This document shows, piece by piece, positions 1 through 10,618 of a stretch of DNA of 64,000 nucleotides. The DNA comes from Tenodera sinensis (lineage: Eukaryota > Arthropoda > Insecta > Mantodea > Mantidae): assembly GCA_030765045.1 (NCBI GenBank), contig CM060969.1, positions 58,161,716-58,225,715 on the forward strand. Direction: 5' to 3'. The notes below the pieces were generated by a model. That model ran no database searches, was not told the DNA's origin, and saw only the letters and a program-made list of their open reading frames with translations. The position numbers were made by a program, and so were the translations under genes. Position 1 is the first letter of the stretch, and every line of letters starts with the position of its first letter.

Positions 1-405
1 CAGGAGCTTGTGGCTCCGAAACTACACTGGGAGCAGAAGATTTGCTCGCCTTGTTATGTTTCCTGTTCCTCCTCTTCCTGCGTGTATTTGGTGCAGGGGG
101 TTTAGGCACTGTGGCTTTTTCCGTAGGACCTGGAGATGGTGGCACAGTTTCTGATGATGAGGAAGCAATGACTGGTGTGGCTGTCTCTTTTCCTACTCGA
201 CGAAGAAGACTCTGCCTTATTTAAGGCAGCAGCAAAGGACACCCCTGGGCGGACTTCATAATCTTCAGGACGTCTCTTGCAGCGGCTCTCGATGATATTC
301 TTCCTGGTGGAGCATCCTTTGCACACACTTACGTGTGTACCGTCGCAATTTGCACACTTGCACTCGTCCCTGGGATTAGTGCAGTTCTCTAAATATTTTC
401 CGGTC
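1..405 (-). mobile_element. Jockey-type LINE family A, gag fragment
   Basis: Read on the minus strand, this stretch closely matches the gag (ORF1) of the family A copy at 5880-6290. It contains the end of the zinc-knuckle region, the VRPGVSFAAALNKAESS segment, and the proline-rich linker. The nucleotide match is high by eye, so the two copies are probably fairly young. The fragment runs off the left edge of the window. Similarity stops near position 400, inside the cysteine-rich region, so the gag N-terminus and everything upstream are missing. It is a pseudogene fragment of a retrotransposon RNA-binding protein. Confidence 0.85.
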
Positions 406-723
406 TTAGCATGTTTAGCTGTGACATGGTGGGAGTAGCTTGCAGAGGGGTGACGATACGCATGCGCCTAAACAGAGTTGGCGGGAGGTACATAGACATT
501 AAATAGATTCAGACAGGAAAAATGAGGGTGTCTGTAATCAACCTTGGAGTCAGTAGCTTGTTTTTTCAAAGCTGTTGTATATTTTCACAGGAGTACATCA
601 CAACTGTTACATAAATATTCCAAGATCTGAAAGGGGCCATTAATTTGGGGTTTCTTACCCTCACATTCTTTTTTTCGAAAACACCTGCAGACACTAGAAT
701 GTGGGAACAGGGGGAGGGGGTGC

Positions 724-861
724 TTAATGTGAAAATGATGCTAATCGAGCCAGAGTCCCTATACCTTTTGGAATTACCCTGTCACGAGGGAGAGGGAAGA
801 GGGGGTGGAGGAGGGTGATTAATGTGAAAATGAGTTAAATCGAGGCAGAGTCCCTATGTTA
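724..861. repeat. 95-bp direct duplication
   Basis: The motif TTAATGTGAAAATGA, followed by an ATCGAG-CAGAGTCCCTAT segment, occurs at 724 and again at 819, each time after a G-rich run. The copies differ at several bases. The surrounding stretch from 406 to 867 has no recognisable gene. Confidence 0.6.
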
Positions 862-867
862 TCCCTA

Positions 868-2570
868 CTATCATGCGTTCGATCACCTTGCAAATGCAAC
901 TGGTGACGAAAATAGGATGGTAGCTAGAGCGAAGACGACGGTCCTTTCCAGCCTTCATGATGGGAATAGCGGTGGCCTCCCACCAGTTTTCTGGAACTAT
1001 ACTGCCAAGCTAAACACGATTATAGACCTCGAGCAGGAATGTCTTACCTTCAGGAGAGAGTGTTGTAAGCATTTGTACGTGAATACCGTCTGCCCTGTGC
1101 TGATAGTCGCGAAGATGAAGGAGAATATTCTAATTCCGCTATGGTGAAAAGGTAATTGTAATCGTCTACGTTTCTCGAACGAAACGCGAAGCCTTGAGAT
1201 TCCACCTGAGTTTTAATTGGAAGGAACTCAGGGGAGTAGTTTTCCGGGCTAGACACGAGCGAAAGCACTGCTAAACGTGTTGGCAACTTCAAATGGATCA
1301 ACAGCTCATGTAGCTGTGTTAAAACGCGTAATTGGTATATGGGTCGATTTAGCGGCTACGCGCCTTAACTTATCCCACACAACAGAGGAAGTTGTATATC
1401 GGTTAAATGAAGATATGAATCTGCTCCGTGATGTCTTTTTGCTATCCTTAATGACTTGCCTGGACCTGTCGCACACTTTCTTGTATTGGATTAGGTTATC
1501 CAATGTAGGGTGGCGTTGGAAAGCCCTAAGAGCACGCCTTCGAGCACGAATGGCATTCCGACATTCATCCTTCACCAAGGTACGGCAAATCGACGAGATG
1601 GGAGGTCGACCGCGGAATAGATTGCTCAGCAGCAGAAAGACTCCTGTCGGTGAGATACTGCACCAAATCATTCACTGATTCGTGCTCGTTGTACGTAAAC
1701 TCAGCCAACTGGGTGTAAAGGTTCCAGTTGGCATGGTCCAAACGCCATCTAGGCATACGTGTGGAGCAACATCACACCGTATCGTCTTGTGGATGCAACT
1801 TAGTCTCTTGTAAACTTACGACCAAAGGTTCTTTCGTATTGAACAAAAGCTCAAGCTCTGGTCGTTGTGTTCTAATACCACGTGTGTTCTATTGTAGGAT
1901 AGCCATGTTAAAATCTGCATGGAATAAAAACTCGAAGGTAACTCTGCATTACCTTTTATTGGCTTTTTCCCCATAGTTTTACTGGGAGCATTCTCATCAC
2001 TATCTTTCAGGAAGTCCGATTTGTTGTAATTGGTCTTAAATTTCTTAGGTAAAGCATCATATACCACGATGTTGATAATCTTATTTGTAGAGGTCGATCC
2101 TGTTGTTGGCGACCTAGCTGAAGTTCTCAGTTCATCTGCGGTTCTTGTAGAGGTTGATAAGGACTTAGGCGACGATGTTGAAAGCTTTGGCTTTGGACTA
2201 GCTACGACAGTGTTGTCTGAAGTTGTGGCCCCGTCTGTATCGCTTGTTGGAGTTGCGATTTCCCGCCGTGGTACAGGTTTAGCTGCAACCGAGCTATAGG
2301 TACTGGTCTTCCGGATGGAGGGTTGGCGCAAACGCATGAGTTTTCGGGCTTCCAAGAAGGATACCTCCTTAACCCATATCTTTGGATGTCCTTCTCCTCC
2401 ATAAAAGGGGGCATTCTCGGGAACTAGATGGATGTCCCTCCCCCCTGCAGTTTACACAACTGGGTGTTGTACATGTATCATGTGCGGTGACTCCTCAATC
2501 AGCGCAGGTAGCATGGCCATTACAGGGGAGTGATCCGAGGAAAACCTACGGGTCAAGTAGGTCTGCTGCG
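868..2570 (-). mobile_element. I-clade LINE copy B2, degraded, endonuclease deleted
   Basis: On the minus strand this is a decayed copy of element B1. From its 5' side it holds the end of gag (about 1816-2560: the ARKLMRLRQPSIRKTSTYSSV segment and traces of zinc knuckles). The first codons of ORF2 follow near 1800-1900, and then part of ORF2 between the endonuclease and the RT (870-1756). Compared with B1, about 560 bases of endonuclease sequence are missing at 1752-1800. The RT catalytic region and the whole 3' end are also absent. Frameshifts and stops occur throughout. It is both 5'- and 3'-truncated and not functional. Confidence 0.85.
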
Positions 2571-2868
2571 GGATTCCAATACAAGATCTCCCGCATGCAA
2601 GTCACTTGGACATCGCCTGCGCCTCCTCGCTCGGTTGAAATGGCTAATGGCTAACTTTCGCTCAGAATTATAAACTGTTTTAAGGGCATCGACAGATGAT
2701 GTGAAATATGAATTTTTTGTCACACATTACGTTATGTAAAGAAATGTTTTACCAAGAGTGTTGCATAATTTTAAACAGTTGTTTAATTATGCATTTTTTT
2801 AAGTAAACGTATGAACTATTCTATGAAAAAAATGCAATTTTGTGTTCATACAGTTTAAATAAAATTAC
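2571..2868. other. unassigned A/T-rich spacer
   Basis: No coding, RNA or repeat signal is recognised between B2 and the SINE. The final bases hold the left target duplication of the SINE. Confidence 0.5.
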
Positions 2869-2879
2869 AGATTACTTTT

Positions 2880-3242
2880 GGCGGCGCCGTGGCCGAGCGG
2901 CCAGACGTTCGCCAACCACCTAGGTGACCTGGGTTTGATCCCAGGGACCCGCAAGTCGTATTCGTGGTGGACGAAGTGGCGTTGGGCGGGTTTTCTCCGG
3001 GTTCTCCGGTTTCCCCTGCCACTCATTCCACCAGTTGCTTCATCATCACCTTTGGTATCATCCATTTCGCCTGCATTTCATATCATTCTCTGCCTCACTA
3101 TCGTACCTGATACTGGCCTGACTAGCCGCTTCCACGTCTTCACTCTGTCCTCTGCTTCCCGACAGGCCTCTGACCCTAGCCACTGGCTTGTAAATCCTAG
3201 GGGATGTAAGTCCCATATAAGGGGAGGGTAATCAGGTAAAGA
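2880..3242 (+). mobile_element. tRNA-derived SINE with 11-bp target duplication
   Basis: The head carries tRNA-like pol III promoter boxes: an A box (GTGGCCGAGCGG) and a B box (GGTTTGATCCC). A body of about 290 bases follows, with the motif TTTTCTCCGGGTTCTCCGG, and ends near GGGGAGGGTAATC. The perfect direct repeat AGATTACTTTT at 2869-2879 and 3243-3253 marks both ends, so the copy is complete. It encodes no protein and would depend on a LINE in trans. The head resembles a Leu- or Ser-type tRNA, but this cannot be fixed by eye. Confidence 0.9.
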
Positions 3243-3799
3243 AGATTACTTTTATTTATTAATCATCTGTTCCACAAATTTTGTAAAGATGCGTTCAGAA
3301 ATGTTCTCCATTGTCGATCAAATAATTTCCATTCCAAACAGGTATACTCACTTCCATTAATGCCGTCCCCGCAATTTCAGGAGGCATTCTATTGATCTTC
3401 ACAGGTAGCGTATTACCTATAGCGAGGAAGTGTGTACATCTGTTTACCTTTTCGCGCATGCAATGGCGTTCTGTTTTATGTGTATGGTTTTAGATTACTC
3501 ACTTATGAATATATAACTACGAGCAATGCCTTCAGATGCCATATTACAATTCTTCCTCGAAGCACCTCCGCAACATTTTCATAAATCGCGTCAGCTACAG
3601 TTAAGGGACACTGAGACTAAATTTTCTAACTTTTTCAATTTTACATCCCTTTACTTGAAAATTGGCACACCTAATATGAATAAATAAAGACATGGCAGCG
3701 AAAAAACTCAATGTTCTAGCTAAAACAGTTTCTCAGATAGCAGAATTAAGTACTTTTAATTGAGGGGTTGACGTGGAAATTAAAATTTTAAATTATTTT

Positions 3800-4016
3800 G
3801 TTGTTTAACGACGCTGTCAATTGCTGGGATCACATCAGCGTTCTCGGTGTGCCGGAATTTCGTCTCACAGGAGTTCTTTTACATGCCAATAAATCTACTG
3901 ACATGGAGCTGTCATCTTTAAGCACACTTAATAACCATCGTTCTCGGCCGGATTTAAACCCGCGACCTTGGGACCAGTAGGCCAGCGTCTAACCAACTGG
4001 GCCATCCAAACCGACG
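3800..4016 (-). mobile_element. tRNA-derived SINE with LINE-like 3' hairpin
   Basis: Read on the minus strand, the head has an A box (GGCCCAGTTGGTTAGACGC) and a B box (CGGGTTTAAATCC), typical of a tRNA-derived SINE. The body is about 130 bases. The 3' end (3802-3845) forms a hairpin with arms ACGCTG and CAGCGT and continues into GTTAAACAACAAAA. This end resembles the 3' hairpin of LINE family B (GCTGATG, then TTGA-AGCG, then TTAAAC). No clear target duplication was found. Confidence 0.8.
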
Positions 4017-4519
4017 TTGAGGAGGATGTAAGTGCCAAAAAGTAAAATTTTCAGGAAAGGAACGAGGTGTAGTTGTGGTCTAAAAATTGTTTATTTGTGT
4101 ATTTTGCAAGTACAATAAGTGATGTATTGTGAACTATTATTACTGATAGTGTTATCAATATTTTGTATTAAACATTATTGGCAAAGTACAAAGTTAAAAT
4201 CTGCAGATTTGGTAGTAAAACTGAGGATATTTTGCATCTCTGTAATCCAGCTTAGCAATTAAGTCTTGCTTCTTTCCTTCACTTATGGATTTTATCAGCT
4301 TATCATTATTAAAGTCCTCTACATTCCAGAATTCTGCACACTTTCCCTTCTTGAAAATAACATGATTCTTCCAATCTTCTATTTCACTGAAGGTTTTTTT
4401 TTTGTTTTAATTTGTGATAAATCTGTCATTGACGCTTTGATCCATGATTTGTTAGTAATACACAATGCCATTGTGTTTATAAACTCATCACATGCACTGG
4501 AGAAATCAACATTCCTTCG
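4017..4519. other. unassigned A/T-rich spacer
   Basis: Short open stretches are present on both strands, but none has a recognisable protein motif or splice context. No function is assigned. Confidence 0.5.
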
Positions 4520-4680
4520 CCGCCATTCATTCGCCCATTGGTGTTTGAAGAACACACATGTTTGTGGACACTGGCGGAAAGCCGGTATCCAAGGTAACTC
4601 GCCGGAACAGGAGATCCCGTGCCGACCTGGTGGAGTGCTTTAGTAGACGTCGGTGGGCTGCACATGTGCTTCATTCGACG

Positions 4681-4702
4681 GTCTAATATATTTATATTAG
4701 AC
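4681..4702 (+). promoter_or_regulatory. 10-bp dyad in the 5' leader of LINE A
   Basis: The arms GTCTAATATA and TATATTAGAC are perfectly complementary around a 2-base centre. The corresponding position in C1 (33785-33806) has arms GGCTAATATA and TATATTAGCC. The second base pair has changed from G-C to T-A (or the reverse) while pairing is kept. It lies in the leader, where Jockey-type elements carry internal promoters, so it could be an RNA hairpin or a protein-binding site. The role is inferred. Confidence 0.6.
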
Positions 4703-4932
4703 AAGTTAACTGGTGAAGTTCTAAAAGGGGCTTGGAGGGCAAGCTTTAAAACTCACCCAAGGCAAGCTTTCCGGGAGCGGTATAAAGAGCTACCTTCAGG
4801 TAACCCCTTTCTTACTACTCTCTTACTTTATTCTTTCTTTCCTTGACTAACAGACTGACTACTAACGTGACAGCGGGCTCACAAGATCAAAGCCAAAGAT
4901 TGACTGCTTCTGGCCTGAAACCTCGAGCCGAA

Positions 4933-6584
4933 ATGGCTCGCAAAGGCGCCGCCTTAGAGGAGGTCCGGTCGTCTGTGAGCAGCCGAAGGGCAACCGCGCT
5001 GTCTGCCGATGATGGACAACTTCCATCCACATCATCTTCAACAAGATCCGTATCTTCTGGTGCAGCGGAGCCTATTAGGAAGCGCACCAGGACAGATACG
5101 CAAAAGCGTAAGAGCTCTACTCCACGCCACTTACCCATGGCAGATCTAGAAAGCCAGGGTTCAAACGATAATTTACCCGACTCTGACTCCGAGTCTGATA
5201 TGGATCCGGGGGAGTTTACGGTTGTGGAAAACCGTAAACGGGGAAGAAAGACGCCTTCGCCAAACAATCTGTTGCAACAAGCACGGAATGTTGAGTCACC
5301 CCTAACCAAAAAGGGGCCAAGACTTCCGCGCATCATAGCGGATGTATTCCTGAACCACGTCCGGGTCATGCGCATATTGGCTAAACACCTCAAGGAAACC
5401 TTTGAGGCAAAATGCAAGCCTAAGAGCGTACATATTCTTACCCACAGCTTGGCTGATTTTGAAACCGCCAAGTTGGTACTACGAGAACTGAACATCACGT
5501 TCTACTCGTATTCACCACAACGCCCTCACATTGAGCGTCGAGTTATCAGAGGCTTAGACTCAGAATGTACCCCTGATGAGATTAAAACGGCACTTTACGA
5601 ACAGCATGGCATAGCTGTCAACTCGGTGGCACAGCTTAAGAGAACTGTAAACACCGAGGGGGGAATTAACAAAGTTCCTATGCCACTTTTCTTGGTAGTA
5701 CTGGACAAAGTGCGTACCCAAGAAACACAGCCTATTGACACCGTGAGAAAACTAATTTTCACTGTCGTAAGAGTGGAACGCTACTACGGCAGAGAGGGAC
5801 CAGTGCAGTGCTATAGATGCATGGGTTACAACCACTCCAGCATGATGTGTGAGCGTAGGCTTACATGTTTGCGGTGTGCTGGGAACCACTTGCTAGAGAA
5901 CTGCACTAAATCTAGGGACGAGTGCAAGTGTGCTAACTGCGACGGTACACACGTGTGTACCAAGGATGCTCTACATGAAAAAAGATCATCGAGAGCCGCC
6001 ACAAGAGCCGTCCCGAAGATCAAGTGGTTCGCCCAGGGGTGTCCTTTGCCACTGCCTTAAATAAGGCAGAGTCCTCTCTGGGTCGAGTGGAAAAAGAGGC
6101 TGCTACACCAGAGAATGCTTCCCCAACGTCAAATGCTGTGCCATCACCTCCAGGTCCTATAGAAAAGGCGACAATGCCTAAACCCCCTGCACCAAAACCA
6201 TGGAGGGAGAGGAGGAACAGAAAACATAACAAGGCGAGCAAATCTTCTGCTCCCAGTGTAATTTCGGAGCCACAAGCTCCTGAAATAACTACAGATGTAC
6301 CTGTAGAGGCAGAGCCTATTTCCAGAGATAGGGATATACCCTCCACCCCAATTGCACCACTGCCTAACACGGCGACAACCTCCTCCACATTTGCGACCAT
6401 TTCGCAAAGAGACGTGGAGGATTTTAACTCCCTATCCTCGTGGTTTGGGGATTTCATCAACAAGGCACTTCCTGCACTTCGAAACTGTAAGATGCAGATG
6501 AAATACCCCAACATGAACCCCATGCAGAAGCATTCCATCTTGCTTCAGACACTGGAACAGCTCTATCCCAACTCATCTCAATAA
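4933..6584 (+). pseudogene. gag-like ORF1 of LINE A
   Basis: This is an RNA-binding gag protein of a Jockey-type element. I chose the ATG at 4933 (MARKGAALEEV) as the start; the open frame extends upstream without an ATG. Serine/acidic low-complexity sequence comes first. A PRE/C2HC-like central region follows (around IERRVIRGLDSECTPDEIKTA) and then zinc knuckles (CYRCMGYNHSSMMC, CLRCAGNHLLENC, CANCDGTHVC). A proline-rich C-terminal region ends in LEQLYPNSSQ. The frame shifts between about 5960 and 6025, so the protein is broken. The stop overlaps the ATG of ORF2 as TAATG. Confidence 0.85.
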
Positions 6585-7245
6585 TGGCCGGAAGACATGG
6601 CCGGAGACCATTCAGAGCTGCGATTTGGAACGCCAATGGACTACAGAGTCACTACCCAAACCTCACTGAGTGTGTACAGTATTTCGGAATCGACATTCTG
6701 ATGGTCTGTGAAACACATTTGGATGCTGCCACCAACTTCTCCCTCCCTAATTACGTCACCCATCGGTCTGATAGGGTTGGCCGACAAGGGGGAGGTACAG
6801 CCATCTTCATTAAAAACCATATCACACATTAACTTTTCCCTCTCCCACCACTTCAGCATGTAGAAGCCTGTGCTATTAGGCTATCTTTAGGTGGTCTAGA
6901 TACATTGCTGATTGTGGCATATCACCCCCTGATCATCGCTTCTATGAAGCAGATTACACAGCTTTATTAAACCTCCACCCTGTGGTCTGCATTGCAGGTG
7001 ACCTAAATGCAAAACATGCCAATTGGCATAGTCGTGCCACCAATGCGAAGGGGCGAGGACTATTCCGCCTTATAAGCGGTAACCCAAGCCTCATTGCGCA
7101 TTGACCGAGAGAGCCCACTTTTCATCCTGCCCGAGGGAGACCGGACGTGCTGGATATTATGGTCACTAAGAACGTTACATTCCATATAGATCTCACGATA
7201 GTCAATGAGCTGGATTCTGACCATCATCCAGTATTAATAGACTCT
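6584..7245 (+). pseudogene. ORF2 endonuclease domain of LINE A (RT absent)
   Basis: This encodes an apurinic-like endonuclease of the LINE type, which nicks target DNA. It opens with WNANGLQSHYPNL and then VCETHL and SDRVGRQGGGTAIFIK. A stop and frameshift come near 6830. Further motifs follow in other frames: AGDLNAKHANWHSR (about 6990-7030), GRPDVLDIMVTKN (about 7140), and SDHHPVL (about 7215-7235). All expected endonuclease blocks are present, but nothing of RT follows. ORF2 starts at the ATG overlapping the gag stop. Confidence 0.85.
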
Positions 7246-8256
7246 GAAACCGAAATTATAATGTCAATATATATTTGATAATGGAAATAAACAAAAGGAG
7301 ATTCTAGTCAATAGTTATGGGGAAGACGTAATAAAGCTGAATAGATTAAGGTCTCAAGAATGGAAGCCTAGGCAGATTTAAATGAGTGACAAGGTTACAA
7401 TTGTTGTATGTACAAAGCTCTAACGATCCCGCGGGCTGATTCCTATCTTACCATGACGTATTCTAAAGTTAGCCAATGGAAATCGCTTCCTTCTTGTTGC
7501 TCGCGCAAATACAAATGCAACGCAAGACACACTCATCTTGAATCGAGTCGAGATAACGCACGTGCAACTTGGGAGTTGTACGTAAGCTAGCACGTATACA
7601 TAATTCGGCAGTTGCTAAAGGGTGACAAAGTTAAAGTGTTATAACGTTGTAGTTGAAGTTACAAAGTTACATTCTATTTAAATATCGTCGGCAGTTCTCT
7701 ACAAATCTGGAAATTTACAAATAAAGTGATATGATGGTTGATTCTTCGTTTGGTTCCATTCCTACCATAACTCACGCACACCCTGCAGATTAGGACCTCT
7801 TGCTAGAGCTAGTCCGGACACCAGACACGTGATCTTATAGGTCTTAAGTAGACGTCTTCGACGGAGAGGAACGTTTGTGTCAAATGGCGAAACAACGTGT
7901 GGCACGATAAGACGACGAGGATTGGGCCAACGATATTCGAAAAGAAGAGGACCAGCAGAAGCTGAATGAAGGAGTGTAATTTTAAAGCACAGCTGGAACC
8001 ATCGTTCTTGGCCCCTGACCTTGACTGGAAGTCCTTTTGGCGAATCCATAGCTTTTGTCTGTTTCATCAGCTCATATTGTATAATTCTGCGAATGAAACC
8101 ATGCACAGGGGGAGGGAGGGGGAAGGTAGTGATGTCTGCATGTCTTGCTAATTCAAATGTGCTTTTTAGTGCAGCCAGCAGTTGAAGACATAGACCTTTG
8201 GGATAAAGAGTGAATATGGTGAATTTGTGAGACATTGATCATAGCGTAAATCAATT
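7246..8256. other. unassigned spacer
   Basis: Open stretches here, including one on the minus strand at 7762-8235, show no domain, no splice context and no similarity to other parts of the window. A purine-rich run lies at 8107-8126. Nothing is assigned. Confidence 0.45.
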
Positions 8257-8616
8257 ATGCCACCTGTAAGTTCTAAATTAGGGACTAAAACATTACACAG
8301 TCAGAGTAGAGAAATTATTTCAAATGTATGGACGTACATGAAGGAAGAAGCTAAAAGCAAAGAACTGTTTACATCAGAAGATTTTTTTCAAAAAAATTCT
8401 AAAGTTCAAAAGCACGTATCAGATGCCACAGGAGTATCAGAAAGAAGGTACATCGGGGAGACATTTTTCTGCATGGACTGTACTGCCTTAGTAAGAAGAA
8501 TTTATCTGCCTATAATCCTCACAAAAGTTAAAGGCATATGGAGGCGGGCCGTACTGCAGACTCCAGCGAATCGTAAGCTTGCCCCTCCTACCAGCGCTGC
8601 CGAATGTGGTACGTAA
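8257..8616 (+). pseudogene. transposase N-terminal-like fragment (DDE_3/mariner-type, tentative)
   Basis: The open frame starts MPPVSSKLGTKTLHSQSREI and continues with VWTYMKEEAKSKELF and SDATGVSERR. This layout, SQ-REII followed by a helical stretch and a helix-turn-helix ATGVS-R, is seen at the N-terminus of insect DDE_3 (IS630/Tc1-mariner related) transposases. Similarity ends around residue 65 (about 8450), and the rest looks random. No catalytic domain is visible, so it is a truncated remnant at best. The assignment comes from family memory, not from a search. Confidence 0.45.
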
Positions 8617-9350
8617 TCTTATGTACAGAACCTCTGCCGGTACACGCACTACGCTTGGCAACAGCGCTCCGCTTGAGCATTGGCTAGTGTTCACATGCCT
8701 TTAACTTTTGCGAGCAGTATAGCATAGCTGACGCGGCAATTCGCAGGCTGTCTGCAGTCACCTGGCTTGTTACTCGTCCGTGTGCGCTTGCAGGCCTCCA
8801 GAAAAAAAATTGTAGCAAATGCACTAATGCAAGATAGTTTTCAACATCTTATTCTATAGATAAAATGTCAGGGAATACGTATTTTTTTTAAGATTTTTAA
8901 CACATCGATTTAAATTCTATTTTTGGTTTTACAAAATATACCATAAAAAAACAGTCCAAAATTTATGTGTAATAATGATTGATCGAAAGTTGTTAAAAGT
9001 GTTATATTTGACCTTTCCAGTGCGCCAAACCCCAACTCTCAACTTTATATGAACTTAGAGTAACAAGTGATTTTATATTACGGTGCGCGCAGAAATTGCT
9101 TAGTTTCTAATAGCCATAACTAAGCAAGTAATTTAAAAATACGGAAATAAAAAAATACGGGTCTCTTTATTTTATGCCCATTATTTATAAACAATTTTTG
9201 AACCTCCTACGAAAAAGTCGTGTTTTACGGGTGTTCGATTTGACGTGGATTCCCAAATTGATGGCCAATCCACTGTATTCTGTGCATGATTTTTATAATC
9301 TAGAATGGTAATTTTAAATTATGACGTTGCTATACTGTAATAGTTTTTGG
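8617..9350. other. unassigned A/T-rich spacer
   Basis: There are no ORFs or structured repeats of note. The end adjoins the target-duplication candidate CAATAAA (9351-9357). Confidence 0.5.
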
Positions 9351-9357
9351 CAATAAA

Positions 9358-10370
9358 CACCATCCATCTGTCCGTCCGTCCCTCCCTCCATCCGTCCATC
9401 CGTCCATCCGTCCATCCGTCCATCCGTCCATCCGTCCATCCGTCCATCCGTCCATCCGTCCATCCGTCCATCCGTCCATCCGTCCATCCGTCCATCCGTC
9501 CATCCGTCCATCCGTCCATCCGTCCATCCGTCCATCCGTCCATCCGTCCATCCGTCCATCCGTCCATCCGTCCATCCGTCCATCCGTCCATCCGTCCATC
9601 CGTCCATCCGTCCATCCGTCCATCCGTCCATCCGTCCATCCGTCCATCCGTCCATCCGTCCATCCGTCCATCCGTCCATCCGTCCATCCGTCCATCCGTC
9701 CATCCGTCCATCCGTCCATCCGTCCATCCGTCCATCCGTCCATCCGTCCATCCGTCCATCCGTCCATCCGTCCATCCGTCCATCCGTCCATCCGTCCATC
9801 CGTCCATCCGTCCATCCGTCCATCCGTCCATCCGTCCATCCGTCCATCCGTCCATCCGTCCATCCGTCCATCCGTCCATCCGTCCATCCGTCCATCCGTC
9901 CATCCGTCCATCCGTCCATCCGTCCATCCGTCCATCCGTCCATCCGTCCATCCGTCCATCCGTCCATCCGTCCATCCGTCCATCCGTCCATCCGTCCATC
10001 CGTCCATCCGTCCATCCGTCCATCCGTCCATCCGTCCATCCGTCCATCCGTCCATCCGTCCATCCGTCCATCCGTCCATCCGTCCATCCGTCCATCCGTC
10101 CATCCGTCCATCCGTCCATCCGTCCATCCGTCCATCCGTCCATCCGTCCATCCGTCCATCCGTCCATCCGTCCATCCGTCCATCCGTCCATCCGTCCATC
10201 CGTCCATCCGTCCATCCGTCCATCCGTCCATCCGTCCATCCGTCCATCCGTCCATCCGTCCATCCGTCCATCCGTCCATCCGTCCATCCGTCCATCCGTC
10301 CGTCCGTCCGTCCGTCCGTCCGTCCATCCGTCCATCCGTCCATCCGTCCATCCGTCCGTCCGCCCGTCCA
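9358..10370. repeat. octanucleotide array (CCATCCGT)n, about 1 kb
   Basis: About 120 nearly perfect copies of CCATCCGT run from 9360 to 10370. Variants (GTCC and CTCC tetramers) lie only at the two edges. The array is open in several frames on both strands simply because the unit lacks stop codons; it is not a gene. Read on the minus strand it continues directly from the 3' side of the SINE fragment at 10371-10449, so it looks like a hugely expanded SINE tail. Confidence 0.97.
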
Positions 10371-10449
10371 CTGCTGGTGTTCTTAAACACTCAAGCCATA
10401 TGTGGGCAATGTTTAAGAGGTGGAATGAGGACTGAAAAATTCAATGCCA
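10371..10449 (-). mobile_element. 5'-truncated SINE fragment
   Basis: On the minus strand this matches the body of the SINE at 10686-10745: TGGCATTGA, TTTTTCAGTCCT and TTCCACCTCTTAAAC. The tRNA head is missing. CAATAAA at 10450-10456 and again at 9351-9357 could be a target duplication that encloses both this fragment and the octanucleotide array. Confidence 0.7.
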
Positions 10450-10618
10450 CAATAAATAAATAATAATTACTATCTAAAGGTTACTTAAAACCCAGGACAT
10501 AAAGTACTTACAATTGTAAGTCGCCCTTGGGATATTTATCTCTGATGTGAGATTCCCTTGTGGTCTAACCGGCAAAAGTAGGAATCAGCTGGGGAACTTA
10601 ATCTGTACTGGCAAGTTG

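Larger units (their letters stand above)
4520..7245 (+). mobile_element. Jockey-type LINE copy A, 3'-truncated after the endonuclease
   Basis: This copy holds a 5' leader (4520-4932), gag (4933-6584) and the endonuclease part of ORF2 (6584-7245). Sequence similarity to the family stops just after the endonuclease motif SDHHPVL, so RT and the 3' UTR are absent. The leader aligns with that of C1: both share GGTGTT-GA-, ATGTTTG, TGGACACTGG-GGAAAG, CAGGAGATCCCGT and a dyad at 4681-4702. Losing the 3' end while keeping the 5' end is the reverse of normal target-primed truncation, so a later deletion or recombination is likely. Confidence 0.88.

Noticed and set aside
4266..4643. Open frame of 125 codons
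   Set aside because: Its right half overlaps the leader of LINE A, the left half shows no motif, and it starts with a non-ATG codon.
9358..10370. A CRISPR-like or clustered repeat array
   Set aside because: Repeats are directly tandem with no spacers, and the genome is eukaryotic.
9314..10435. Long open frames of 340-360 codons on both strands
   Set aside because: They are translations of a pure octanucleotide array whose unit has no stop codon. There is no other coding evidence.
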